Of a stretch of 64,000 nt of DNA, positions 36,276-46,767 are shown piece after piece. The notes under the pieces are model-generated. The model had not been told where the DNA came from. It ran no database searches and saw nothing but the letters and a program-made list of their open reading frames with translations. Source of the stretch: Agapanthus africanus. Its lineage: Eukaryota > Streptophyta > Magnoliopsida > Asparagales > Amaryllidaceae. Both the position numbers and the translations under genes were made by a program. Numbering within the stretch: position 1 is the stretch's first letter; each line of letters begins with the position of its first letter. The DNA lies in NCBI GenBank assembly GCA_030015575.1, contig CM057346.1:560796315-560860314 (forward strand). Reading direction: 5' to 3'.

Positions 36276-37774
36276 TGATAAAGTTAATACTGCCCTTTCC
36301 GCTGAAAACACGGCTGATGTGGAATCTAAAACAAAAATTTTCAAGATGTCACTAGCAACTTAAACCTTAGAATCTTAACCAAACACTAAACTAGCAAACT
36401 AGAATATCTAAACTATGAGTTCAAGGGACTAGCTATCTTCATAGCATGTCCGCCTAATCGAGGAAGACCCCCTCCTACGCTCTTTGGCCGCCGAGAATGA
36501 GCTTGTGTGCCGAAGGTCGTTGTAGCGTCTATATGAACTCGTAGGGTACTTGTGTCGAACTTGTGAACTCTATCTCGGCCTCCGGATCGAGCTTGTAAGA
36601 CGGTCTTCCTTTGTCGAAGATGATCCACCTGAGAGAACCCTATCCAAGCTCTAGCTTCACTTCAAAAGACCCTAAGTGAAGAAACTCACACAACACACTT
36701 GCTAGGAGTGGAGTGTAAGTGATGTAGGAATGATCATAATATTTTCTTTTTCTTTTGCAACTCTTTTATAAAAATTAAAAGAGCTATTTGATCTTTTTCT
36801 CAACTTATGAGAAGATCAAACATGAAGGAGGAGATGAATATGAAGAGAGGAGAGAGAATGTCAAGATGAGAATGAGCTAGCTCTCATATCATATGAGTAT
36901 GACATAATTCATTTTGTAAATGAATTATCAAATAAACAATTCCAACCATACTCATGCCCATGCCTCTCTTTCCACCTCACCTCTCCACCTCATAATTAAA
37001 TTTTCATATATGAAAAATAGAATTATGAGGTGTCTTCCTTTTAGAATGTATTTTGTATAAATAAAAAATCCATTCCCCGTATATACATACCCGTATTCAT
37101 ATCAAAATACGAATACAAAAAAGAAAGTATTAGAAAATGAATATAATACTAGAATATGTATGTATGTATGTATGTATGTAAATTATTAAATCAAATACTT
37201 TAATAATTTGGTTTAATCCTAAGCCCACTAGTATTACTAACCGCTCGATTAAAATCTGTGTAGCCAATACACGTATTTAATCGGAACCCTGCAAGTATCA
37301 ATATACGAACTTTACATCATTTCGCCTGAACCGAGAAAACCCTCTGCATGGAACTCTAAAGACTAGACAATACACTGGCAGTGGGTTTAACCATAAGCAC
37401 TTCAGCAATACTAGCTGTATGTAACGGCTACCTAGGTATTGATTGAAAGGAAGGCCGATAATCTTGTTTGTCCGTAACCTACTGAGCTTATCTGTGACAA
37501 TCTCCGTACAGTCCGGTCTCTTCGTTTGAGAGTATCATATACAGGGTCTAAGGGATGGATAATGTCAGACCCCTAATAACCCAATAAGTCATGCCGGTGT
37601 CAAGCTCATCACCCACTGAAACATTAATGATCTACTATCAGTAAATCTTATCCACCTTGACTAAGGATTTTCGGTGATAGCTGACTGAACACAGCGCAAC
37701 ATCGACTCCTAATACTGGAAGAGACGAATCCCTGATAATCGCTTATTGCTTCCATGTGGCTCGAGACTATACCC
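36276..37774 (-). mobile_element. LTR 3 of the tandem array, interrupted by Tat-A
   Basis: Aligns with the first ~1430 bp of LTR 2 at clearly lower identity, including the shared phrases GTGGGTTTAACCA and AGAGACGAATCCC. Alignment stops at GACTATACCC, where a new LTR-like start, TGTTTACCGCTG, begins at 37775. A TATG microsatellite lies at 37156-37180. Confidence 0.7.
37156..37180. repeat. (TATG)n microsatellite
   Basis: About six TATG units inside LTR 3. Confidence 0.85.
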
Positions 37775-38399
37775 TGTTTACCGCTGAAAACAGAGACGAA
37801 CCGGGATAGGTCTCTTTCCTGAATTTGGAGGTAGATACTATATGGAATATATCCGTCCACCTCTCCGAAGATGCCAAGTTGATTTATGACACCATATATC
37901 GAAGGTTTGGATAGATGCGACCGATGTAGCGTGACATATCATATCCCCCTCATTTGTGAGGGTTTTTTTGATTGTGGGAACGCTCTTCCCTGCACGCGCA
38001 AACCTCTGCAGTTAGTTACATTATTGCATTGCGATAACAACTTTCACCTGCTCTAGTAGGTCACTTTGTTTCGTGTTATATATATTGTTTATTAAGGTTG
38101 CCCATGGATTATATACGGAGACTCATTTATGTTATCGCCTACAGGGTGCAGATTAGTCCAAATCCGTATATTAGACTTGGGTTTGAGCCTAGATCATATG
38201 TTCTATTAGTTCAAGGGTTTAAGGATCGTTAATCTTGTTTTAGACTAAGATCGACTTAAATATATGAGCATATGGGCTCGATTACAGTGAGCATATGGCC
38301 TCATTTGATCTATAATCACAGAAGTTTATCTTCAGAAAAACAATGTCCCTTTTGGACTGAATATTGGGCTTTATATTGCCCGCTTAGTAGTAAGCACTC

Positions 38400-39150
38400 A
38401 TTTTATGAGGCTCACGTGTATATCACGTGAGACGCTTAGGCTTGGGTGTTACCCCATCACTGCTAAACACTTAGTCATTAAGACTGTGGATATAATATCC
38501 AGATTATGCATTGGCGCTCACGTGTATGTCACCTGGGGTGCCAAGACTTTAGCGCTTACGTGAGTATCACATGGGACGCTTAGGCTTAGGTGCTCACATG
38601 AGTATCACATGGGACACTTAGGCTTTGGCACTTATGTGGATATCACGTGGGACGCTCAGGTTCGGGCATTGCCTTATCAGTGCTAAGCACTCTTTTTTTA
38701 TGACGCTCACATGGGTATCACGTGAGGCGCTCAGACTTGGCATTTTTCAAGTGCTCATGTATATGGCACGTGAGGCGCCGTGTCCTTACTTATGGGCGCC
38801 CACGTGTATGGCTCACATGATAGAAAATCTTTCTGTTTAACAGAGAAAATCTTTCTAGTATTAGAAAGATCGGGGGAAAATATTTCCCCAAATAGAATTT
38901 AATTCTATATTGAATTTAATTCTATTTTGAAGCTAGTGCTTCAAACTGATGCGCTCACGTGTTTTTCTTATGAGTGCTCACGTGTTTAACACATGAGCCC
39001 GATATGGGTTTTAGTTTACTTGTATTCATTGTTTGCATGCTTTGCATGTGAGCGCTCACGTGTTTAACATGTGGGAGCCCGATCATAGGATTTAATCCTC
39101 CCTAAAGCAGGCGGTCACATGCTTTGCATGTGAGTGCTCACGCGCTTTGC
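38400..39150 (+). repeat. Array of CACGTG-cored imperfect palindromes in Tat-A LTR
   Basis: About 11 units spaced 35-100 bp apart carry GCTCACGTG or close variants facing CACGTGAG or CACATGGG. CACGTG is the core G-box/E-box bound by plant bZIP and bHLH factors. The array lies 170-900 bp upstream of the TATA box. Confidence 0.75.
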
Positions 39151-39319
39151 ACATAGGGAAGGTTTCGTTTCTTTTTCTCTCCTTTCTCTTTTCCCCCCTT
39201 TTTTTATAAGGGAACAAATGCCCCCCAGTGTTGCTCTTGCACGTGAGTGAGATGGTGTCAGCCTTACAGCCGTTGAATCACTTAGGGAAGTGGGGAGTCG
39301 AACCGGTCCCATCATGCCT

Positions 39320-39326
39320 TATAAAT
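39320..39326 (+). promoter_or_regulatory. Candidate TATA box of Tat-A LTR
   Basis: TATAAAT followed by GGAG, about 1.55 kb after the LTR start and just downstream of the palindrome array. Confidence 0.55.
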
Positions 39327-40177
39327 GGAGCCTTTGGCTATGAGGTGACTAATGTTTCTTCGTCTTCCTCATCGTGTTTTATTTTTCTTGAGAATTTAAT
39401 TCTTGCTCGGAGTTTAGTTCTCTGCCCTAAAAAAAGACTTTTGAACCAAGTCGACTCTGCCAAAATTTTTGGTAAGGACCATGAACAGAGCTCAGCTTTA
39501 AACGTATTTTGGGTATTATCGGATTTTTAATTCATTAACATATTTCACAGAGCTTAGCTCTTGTTCTTGAGCCGATCTCTTAAAGATCTTAAAAAAACTT
39601 TTTTTTTATATAGATCATAGATCTTGATGTCTAGATCCAGGGGTTCGAATCGATGGACATTCTTGAGCTTATTATTGATTTTCTTCTCAGGGATTTACCC
39701 TGTTGTCAATCTTGACATTTTGAGGATTTCTGGAATTTAATTCCATCGTTCAACCCATGAGCTTACCAATGTGGGAACTCTGAGATTTAATCCCATTATT
39801 ATCTTCTCGTTCGCAGAGTTTAGCTCTGATCCGATGTTTTGAAGATTTCCCTTATTAGGAATTTTGGGAATTTTATTCCATTCAATTTCCTTTTGCTATT
39901 CTTGGATATGTCTGCATTTCCTTCTTTTTAGGGTTTTAATCTCCATCTCACAGATTTGAACTTTTTGTTATTAAAAAAAGGATCCACTTTTTGGGATATT
40001 GGGAGTTTAACTGCTTATTTAATGAGAATCCTTTTTTATTCCCATAATGGGCACATATTCCATCGTTAATGAGCCGCCACTTTGATTTCGTAGGGTCCAT
40101 TAGCTTTGGAGCTAATAGTTCCACAAAATAAACTTACATTCTTTTGCTGATGATTCTTTTGTCCTTTTTCAAGTACA

Positions 40178-42274
40178 ATGGCTTCACTTCCTTTCTTCCC
40201 CTACACCTGTTCAGAAGTCGCCTTCCCGCAGTCACCTTCAGATGAGGAAGTGATGGTTATGATCAAGAGACATGACATGAATGAAGAGAGCCTTCTCTTA
40301 TGGGGGACCTGGTACGGTCACATTATAAGGGGCCGCCGTAGCTTCACTTGTGGGGAACCAACAGAACTCATCCGCTTAATTCAGTATACAGAGCGTCCGC
40401 GTATTGCTTACATGATGGAGGTGGTTAACTGGACCCCTGAAGGTCGGCTTGAGTCATCGTCCGCGGGGATACCCAACCAACCTCCGGAGGCTATCGACAT
40501 TTTAGGGCGCCGGATATGCCAAGGCGAAGCTCGACACTGGAGGCATGTCTATAAGATAGGCTTTTGCCCCATAACATCCAGTGGGCTACTTCCATTGGGC
40601 TTGCTACATTCTCTTTGCCCAATTATCACGGTTACAGAAGGTTGGTCTGTACCAGGCAATGTACACTTCACTATTTTATTATCATGCTGCCCACATCTGG
40701 TGGATTAAGGCTTTTGTAAATTAATGGAATCTCCCCACCCATACATTTCTATTGGAGGACTGGGAAGTTTCCATTTCACTGGAAGAGTTTCGGGATGTTT
40801 CCGGACTGCCGATTAGGGGAGAGCATTATGAGGAGTTTCTCCCCCTGGACGATTATGTTTTTGCCACAGTGCCAGCTATGTGGGAGGGCCTAATGACTGA
40901 GAATGCTATTCGGCACAAATATCCATGCTTGATTTAGGCATTGAACATTTATGAGAGCTTATTTGTGGCGTCCGGAGGGCAAGGAGTCAGCTTCAGAGAT
41001 TTCATCGCTTGCTTCCTTCGTGCCAATGTTTTATCTAAATAAGCTCTATAATTTGCAAGGATTGAAGATTCCTTCGGGTTTGGCTTGGAGAAACTTCCGG
41101 CCAATGAGGAGGACTTGCCGCAGTTCTATATTCCGAACACGCCGACTGTAGCTTTTAATGATGCCGCTGTCCCTGGCATAGACGAGAAAACATTCTTCAT
41201 AGGTTTCATCAGTCTCTGGCTCAGTTGGTTTGCGATGCCTATGCATCGATGCTTCATGAGGGCCTCTTTCTTCTACCCTACTCACCGTATAGCCGAGGAA
41301 GCACGTCTGGCTATTGGCGTTGCAGGGTTATCCCATTTGTATCATGGCATGTGCACCGCTGCCAACACTTCGAGTCCTGGGGTAGACCATGTGAACTTTT
41401 CTCTCCATTATTTCATGTCTTGGATTGAGATGCATGTGTTAGGTGCATTTTCTGTGCATCAGAGCCCTGCTTTTTACGAATCTTATACTTTCCCGTGAAT
41501 TATGAAGCTAGTTGATGTTTCTGCTCCTGATCCGACGTGGTTGGGGGATCTGCGTATACTGATTTTCCCGTACTCGAATGAGGGTAGCATGGTTTTCACC
41601 GATCTTGTTCTTTCTGTGCCAATAGAGGCCACTCAACATCTTTTTGATGTGCTGAAGAAGGAAACACCGGCTTTGAAGCATAAAGAGATCATGCATCTTT
41701 ACTCGATCAGACTTGGTTATTTAGTATTTCGGTTGGATGAAACCGGTTTATTCATGCGATACAGCCCACATCGTTTTGCCCAATAGTTAGGTTATGATCA
41801 AGGTGTGCCTCTCGAGGTGTGCCCTCTGCCTTGCTGGAGACTGCCCATGGTGTTATTTACCACACTATGCGTTTGAACACCGGTTCTCTTTTTATGATCC
41901 CCGAGCCTGATTACATTCTAAGGCCTTTGGGTCCCTACAAGGGCTGGTATCGGCATAGGGTATGTCCAATCATTATGGTGGAAAGATGGGTGCTTCTTGA
42001 GCATAGGGTCCCCGTGCCTGCTCGTGACGCCGATGTCCCACTGCAACCACGGTCGGTCGTCCGTCCACCTTTGAGGGAAAGTGGTGCAGTAGTTATTCCG
42101 AAGGCTTCTCCAGTGGTGTCTTCCCTTCGTGCTGCAGGTGTGCCAGTTCACACCAAACCTGTTGTAGAGGCTCCGAGGCCGCAAAGGCCATGGCGCTATC
42201 CGAGTCGTATCCCGAAGCCGAGATCGGGCAACGCAGTCCAAATACGCCAAAGGGGAAGAAAAGTTCCTCTATGA
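40178..42274 (+). pseudogene. Tat-A ORF1-like region, possibly plant-mobile-domain-like
   Basis: Several adjacent open stretches in the plus direction, the first starting ATGGCTTCACTTCC at 40178 after a non-coding leader. The phrase SLEEFRDVSGLPIRGEHYEE (40780-40850) resembles the 'L.dv..L.GLPi.G' signature of plant mobile domain / aminotransferase-like proteins. Such upstream frames of unclear function occur in Ogre-type Tat elements. No gag matrix or capsid signature was recognised here. Broken, several breaks. Function is unknown; the domain call is tentative. Confidence 0.45.
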
Positions 42275-42839
42275 GCATTAGCTCAGGCCCAAAAAAGAAA
42301 AAGAAATCTGCCATGCGTTTGATTGATGCCCTGCTTGAACCCGAGTCTCATGCTCGTCGACAGCAAAAGAGTGCGACAGATGCACGTGAAAAAATGATAT
42401 GTTCGAAGAATGTATTATATTCAAGAAGTGGTGGCAAGGATATGTTGCCCATCAAATACACTTCAAGAGGATGAAGCGCTATGCTCGTCGACAGCAAAAG
42501 AGTACGACAGATGCGCGTGAAAAAACGACTGGCAACTGTCATATGGTTGATACCGGTCTGGAAGGGAAAAGCCCCAAGTTCTTACTTTCGGGAGCGATTT
42601 TGAGGATGAAATAACCCTCAGCCCTCTCTTCAAGGACTCCACCTCCGAAAAAGAAGAGGAGGAGAAGAACTGCGAGAATATTCAGTTGCGGAGCCGCACG
42701 CTGCTGAAAAGATCCTCGGACCTACAAATAAGGGTTCGAGCAAAAAAGACAAAGGGAAAGAAAAAATCACTAAGGAGATTGCCCTTGATGGTGGAGTTGT
42801 CAAAGAACTCGCAGCAAGGGGCCCGCCTAAGAAAAAAAG
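42275..42839 (+). pseudogene. Tat-A Lys/Arg-rich low-complexity region
   Basis: Sequence rich in AAG/AAA codons in several frames (for example KKKKKS near 42290-42310). It contains a ~45-bp direct repeat with TGCTCGTCGACAGCAAAAGA at 42351 and again at 42482. It lies between the ORF1-like region and protease, where a nucleic-acid-binding gag tail would be expected, but no zinc knuckle is visible. Confidence 0.4.
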
Positions 42840-43361
42840 GTGGATTACAATGTCCGGGCACATCTAAGGAAAATACCCTCACAACTGAGCATATTGAATG
42901 CGCTCCTCCTGTCCAAAGAGTCACGACGTTCTCTGATCAAGGCATTACAAGAGCCCGATCAGTTCCAAGCTTTCTTCACAGAAGAGAAGATGAGGGATGA
43001 GCTGGCGGAGTTTCACACAGCTGACATTACATTCAGCGATGAAGACTACCTCCTTGGTACGTGCAAGCATAACCGCCCGTTATACGTCACCGAGTATTTC
43101 CACGACATCAAAATAGGAAAAATCATTGTCGACAACGGATCCTCTGTTAACCTTCTCAACGTGAAAGCGTTGAAGGAGATTTGCATCAACGTTCAGCACA
43201 TGGTCCGAGACAAAATTACTATCTCCGGATTCGACTCACACTCGTCACAGACGCTTGGGTCCGTAATACTGAAGTTACGCTTCGGGTTGCTCGTCACTGA
43301 CATCAAATTTCACGTCATTGACGCCAAGACTTGCTACAACGCTTTGCTCGGTAGGCCCTAG
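42840..43361 (+). pseudogene. Tat-A aspartic protease region
   Basis: An open stretch of about 173 codons. It starts with a conserved Tat-group block (DYNVRAHLRKIPSQLSI) that is also present in Tat-B. It then carries IIVDNGSSVNLL, the retroviral-type aspartic protease active site in its plant gypsy form (DNGSS), and ends with a CYNALLGRP phrase, the usual protease C-terminus before a Trp. In intact relatives it cuts the Gag-Pol polyprotein. Confidence 0.75.
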
Positions 43362-45164
43362 TTGCATGAGTACAACGTCACCCCTTCTACACAACATCAG
43401 TGTATGAAGTATTTCAAAGACGGCTCGGAATACACCGTTACAGGAGAGCTAAACCCGCTCTTCGTAAAAGAGGTTCGGAAATATGAATACACAAAGTATT
43501 TCCTACCAGACTTCGAAGACACGGAAATATGTCAAAAACCGGAGGATAAACAGAAGTCCGTCGCTACCATCCCGATCTTTGGTAGCGATACCGAGGAAGA
43601 TGAAGAAATAGTCTACTCGGGGCAACCCCATGAAAACATGCCCGGACCATCTACTCCCATTTTGGTCTTTGGCAGCGGATCTGAGGACGGGACCAACACA
43701 GTGTTCTCCATCCGCCCGTCGGTGCAAACCCTCGACGAAGCAGATCAGAGCCTGCAAATCACAATGGTTCCACCTCGACATTACAAGGAACTTGATGCGC
43801 TCAATACATACAGCAACTACAGACTTTCTACGTCCCTTAGGCGAAGAGGTGAAAAGGAGATCCTCTTTTACCAATTTACGGAGACCAGAGTAGAGAAAGA
43901 AGTCTGGCATGGTGCTGATTTTGCACTCGACAGGCTTCAACCAATCCGTCTGCCAAGATACTACACATATGGATTGAAGAGGCTGTTAAGATACCAAGGT
44001 GTCCCTCTCGAACAAACTATTCGGCAAGCCCAATTCTACAAAATGATTTGGGATATCCCTGGGACCCATCGAAAGATGCCCAACGGGAAGATGGAGACAA
44101 CCGGGCTCGGATACATTTGGTCCAGGAAATGGGAGCAGTTCTACAGTTGCCGCGTCATAAACAGCTCCAGAGAAGAGGAAAATTTTCCTCCAAATGGCCG
44201 TGACGTTGAAACAGAGCGAAATCCCGCTCTAAGAAAGTTAAGTCCGTTGCTCGAAGAACAAATAGACAAGTTAATAGAGGAGGCTTGTCAAAAGAGTCGA
44301 GACAACCACAGCCGTGAAATGGCTATCTATGAAAAAGCCAGGATGCGGCGCCTCAATCAGCAACCTGCGGAGAAAGAAGACTACAATGCCCTTTATCTCC
44401 AATTCGCTGTGTGTCCTCGCAAAAAGGGAAAATCCCAAAATAAAGGCCAAAACAGGACAAAGAGCGCAAACAATGTTCGCAGACAACAAGGCAGATCTAA
44501 GAAGCCGCGCTATCAAGAAAAACTTGGTTGGAACCCGTCCTTTATAAAGAAGATAGGTCGAAAATACTTTTTCCCTCAAGACAAGATAAGGAAAATATTC
44601 AACCTTGTCATGAAGCACCAAATGATGACGCTCCCAGAGTCACGACACCTCGAACAAATAAACGAGGTCCATCACCCAGATTATTGCTCCTATCACCGAG
44701 CAATAGGTCATCCCCTTGAAGACTACTTCATCTTCAAAGGCTGGGTCGAAGAACAGTATCAAGAAGGCAAGTTCGCTTTATCCGACAGTTGGAGGGTAAC
44801 CCCACCGCAGAAGCATGAGCCAAAGAGGACCTATACCGCGAAGATAGGACCAGCTCAACATCAAGGATGGAAGCGAACCCGTACCTGCCATGTGATAGCA
44901 CTCTCAAAGGAGGGAGGGCACGAGACTATAGATCACCCCTTCAAGTGCTTCGCAAATGAAGACGAGGACGAGGTGATCTCTGAGTTTCCACCTGCACCAA
45001 AAAAGATGGAAGAAGGGATACACACTACGACGGACAACCTAAGGAAAATTGAATTAGAGACGGAAAACGATCCGAGGCTAACGTTCGTCAGTGAGCTGTT
45101 ATCTAAAAAACAGGTAGCCACGTTAAAAGACATGCTCATGCAGTATAAAAACTACTTCGCATAG
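43362..45164 (+). CDS. Tat-A 600-codon frame: protease-RT linker with zinc-knuckle-like module
   Basis: Long open frame continuing from the protease. Its start repeats the usual post-protease block (HEYNVTPSTQHQCMKYF). Residues 60-130 are acidic, and 350-390 are Lys/Arg rich. Residues 408-470 contain RKIF...LPESR and then YCSYHRAIGHPLED, the CxxH-type knuckle module of Tat gag proteins. The C-terminus (LLSKKQVATLKDMLMQYK) is the normal lead-in to Tat reverse transcriptase. In Tat-B the homologous knuckle block lies in gag, ahead of the HLRK block that precedes protease here, so the module order differs. This is an open segment of a broken element, not evidence of an active protein. Confidence 0.6.
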   Translation: MHEYNVTPSTQHQCMKYFKDGSEYTVTGELNPLFVKEVRKYEYTKYFLPDFEDTEICQKPEDKQKSVATIPIFGSDTEEDEEIVYSGQPHENMPGPSTPILVFGSGSEDGTNTVFSIRPSVQTLDEADQSLQITMVPPRHYKELDALNTYSNYRLSTSLRRRGEKEILFYQFTETRVEKEVWHGADFALDRLQPIRLPRYYTYGLKRLLRYQGVPLEQTIRQAQFYKMIWDIPGTHRKMPNGKMETTGLGYIWSRKWEQFYSCRVINSSREEENFPPNGRDVETERNPALRKLSPLLEEQIDKLIEEACQKSRDNHSREMAIYEKARMRRLNQQPAEKEDYNALYLQFAVCPRKKGKSQNKGQNRTKSANNVRRQQGRSKKPRYQEKLGWNPSFIKKIGRKYFFPQDKIRKIFNLVMKHQMMTLPESRHLEQINEVHHPDYCSYHRAIGHPLEDYFIFKGWVEEQYQEGKFALSDSWRVTPPQKHEPKRTYTAKIGPAQHQGWKRTRTCHVIALSKEGGHETIDHPFKCFANEDEDEVISEFPPAPKKMEEGIHTTTDNLRKIELETENDPRLTFVSELLSKKQVATLKDMLMQYKNYFA

Positions 45165-45176
45165 AACTATTCTGAA

Positions 45177-46051
45177 ATGCCGGGTCAAGATCCAAAGGTA
45201 GCAGTATATAAACTGGCCATATCGCCGGATATAAAGCTAGTCAAACAGGCGCCAAGAAGAATGTGGCTCGTACTTGAGATGATTATAAATGATGAGGTCA
45301 AGAAACTAATCGACTCCGGCTTCATCCAAGAAGTTCAAGATCCTGACTGGATCGCTAACATCGTTCCGGTGATGAAGAAAAATGGGACGGTACGCATCTG
45401 CATAGACTTTCGGGACCTCAAAAAAGCTTGTTCGAAGGATGACTTCCCAGTACCTGTTACCGAGCTGATGATCGATAACACGTCTACCTATGAGATCTTC
45501 TCCTTCATGGATGGATCTTTAGGATACAACCAAATAAAAATGCATCCTGAAGAACAAAAATATACCGCCTTCGGACTCCCCCGGGCATATTCTGCTACAG
45601 GGTGACACCTTTCGGTTTAAAGAACGCTGGCGCTACCTACCAGAGGGCCATGATGAAGATCTTCGATGACCTCTTCTATGAGATTGTCGAATGCTACATC
45701 GACGACCTGGTGGTGAAGAGCAAGTCTTACGAGGAACATTGGGAACATCTAAACATAGTGTTCCGACGTCTTCGGAAGTACAATCTGAAGATGAATCCTC
45801 TGAAAAGTACGTTTGGAGTCTCCTCAAGCAAATTCCTAGGATTCATTATACGGCACCGGGGTATCGAAATCGATCCCCCAAAGATCAAGGATATTACGGA
45901 AATGCCCACGTCAAGAACTCTCAAACAGTTGCGATCTCTTCAAGGAAAGCTTACGTATGTTCGGCGATTCATAACCAACCTCTCCGGAAAATGTTGTCCC
46001 CACAGTCATCTAATAAAGAAGGGGACCCCATTCTTCTGGGATCAAATGTGA
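45177..46051 (+). pseudogene. Tat-A reverse transcriptase
   Basis: Motifs in order: VKKLIDSGFIQEV, PVMKKNGTVRICIDFRDL, the catalytic-domain phrase FMDGSLGYNQIKMHP, PFGLKNAGATYQRAM and YIDDLVVKSK (the F/YxDD catalytic box), then the thumb phrase GFIIRHRGIEIDPPKI. This is textbook Ty3/gypsy RT, closest in style to Tat-group elements. Broken. Confidence 0.85.
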
Positions 46052-46079
46052 AAAAAATGCACTAGACAAAATCAAGCAA

Positions 46080-46565
46080 TACCTGCAAAATCCGCCGATA
46101 TTGACCACTCCGGTTAAGGGAAAACCCATTATCCTATATACAACAGCTCTTGAGGGTTCTCTATACGCACTATGGGCATAAGAGAATGATCAGGGAAAGG
46201 AGAGAGCTTTGTACTATTTGAGTCGAGTTCTTCTGGAGGCAGTAAACAACTACACCCCCATTGAAAAGCATTGCCTGGCACCGATCTTCATGATAATGAA
46301 GCTCAGACATTATGCCTTGGCACATGAGGTCCATCTCATATCAAAGGTGGATCCTCTCAAATATCCGATTTCAAGGGCCATATTAATAGGAAGGGTTGCC
46401 AAATGGGCCCTCCTCCTCATGGAGTTCTCGATAACGCATCGACCTCTTAAAGCATTGAAAGGCCAGGCCATCGCCGACTTTCTCGCTGAGCATCCGATAC
46501 CGGCCGACTCCCCTTTAAATTGCGAGTTGCCGAATGAACATGTGTTCGACACAATCGAAGGATAG
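46080..46565 (+). pseudogene. Tat-A RNase H (RT-linked)
   Basis: ALYYLSRVLLEAVNNYTPIEKHCL-type region and KLRHYALAHEVHLISKVDPLKY phrase (46209 onward), followed by a connector (KALKGQAIADFLAEHPIP) characteristic of Tat-group pol between the two RNase H domains. Confidence 0.8.
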
Positions 46566-46574
46566 AGGGAAGAA

Positions 46575-46767
46575 AATGATTTCCGATGGGAACTCTACTT
46601 CGATGGAGCATCTTCCATGAAGGGGCAAAAGCAAAACACCCCAATAATCAAAGCTGGGGTGGGCCTAATCTTCGTGACTCCGCAAGGAGGGATATTGCAT
46701 TACGCCCTCTCCTTAACGGAGCCAAGAACTAACAACGAAGCTGAATATGAAGCTTTGATAGCAGGTC
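46575..46767 (+). pseudogene. Tat-A second (archaeal-type) RNase H, interrupted
   Basis: WELYFDGASS (first catalytic Asp), then AGVGLIFVTPQGG and TNNEAEYEALIAG (second catalytic Glu), after which the Tekay LTR begins. The second RNase H is the hallmark of the Tat group. Confidence 0.85.

Larger units (their letters stand above)
1..37774 (-). mobile_element. Old tandem array of Angela-like copia elements (host layer)
   Basis: Three LTR copies of the same family (1943-3961, 19771-21785, 36276-37774) are separated by internal regions in the same minus orientation. At each LTR the left flank carries a tRNA-Met-type primer-binding site read on the minus strand. The first two LTR blocks have a polypurine tract on their right, so an LTR serves as the 3' LTR of one unit and the 5' LTR of the next. 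That is a tandem array with shared LTRs rather than separate insertions. The first two LTRs differ by roughly 5% over the stretch compared by eye; the third is more diverged. Two younger relatives (6753-16764 and 24768-34965) interrupt the array. All units are broken, with many breaks each, and no long reading frame survives. Family assignment is from LTR ends, PBS, PPT and short pol matches. Confidence 0.75.
37775..40177 (+). mobile_element. Tat-A 5' LTR and leader (LTR end not resolved)
   Basis: Non-coding sequence between the element start and the first frame. 38400-39150 is an array of about 11 imperfect palindromes built on GCTCACGTG...CACGTGAG. A TATA box (TATAAAT, 39320-39326) follows. 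Downstream to 40177 the sequence is T-rich with repeated GAATTTAATTC-like phrases. Without the partner LTR the U5 end and PBS cannot be fixed. Confidence 0.55.
37775..46767 (+). mobile_element. Tat-A: broken Tat-group Ty3/gypsy element, plus strand
   Basis: The left end is set by TGTTTACCGCTG, where similarity to copia LTR 3 stops. The right part is cut at 46767 by the Tekay element and its remainder is outside the window. Parts in order are: a long LTR/leader with CACGTG palindromes and a TATA box, an upstream ORF1-like region, a Lys-rich region, an aspartic protease, a ~600-codon linker frame, reverse transcriptase, RNase H and a second (archaeal-type) RNase H. The second RNase H defines the Tat/Ogre/Retand group. 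The element is broken, with more than half a dozen breaks. The PBS and LTR end could not be placed. Confidence 0.75.

Noticed and set aside
39640-39665. B-box-like GGGGTTCGAATC in Tat-A leader and GGGATTCGAATC in Tat-B LTR (52344) as tRNA or SINE remnants
   Set aside because: No A box at suitable spacing in either place.
43503-43940. 145-codon minus-strand frame opposite the Tat-A linker
   Set aside because: Shadow of the plus-strand 600-codon frame, with no domain match.
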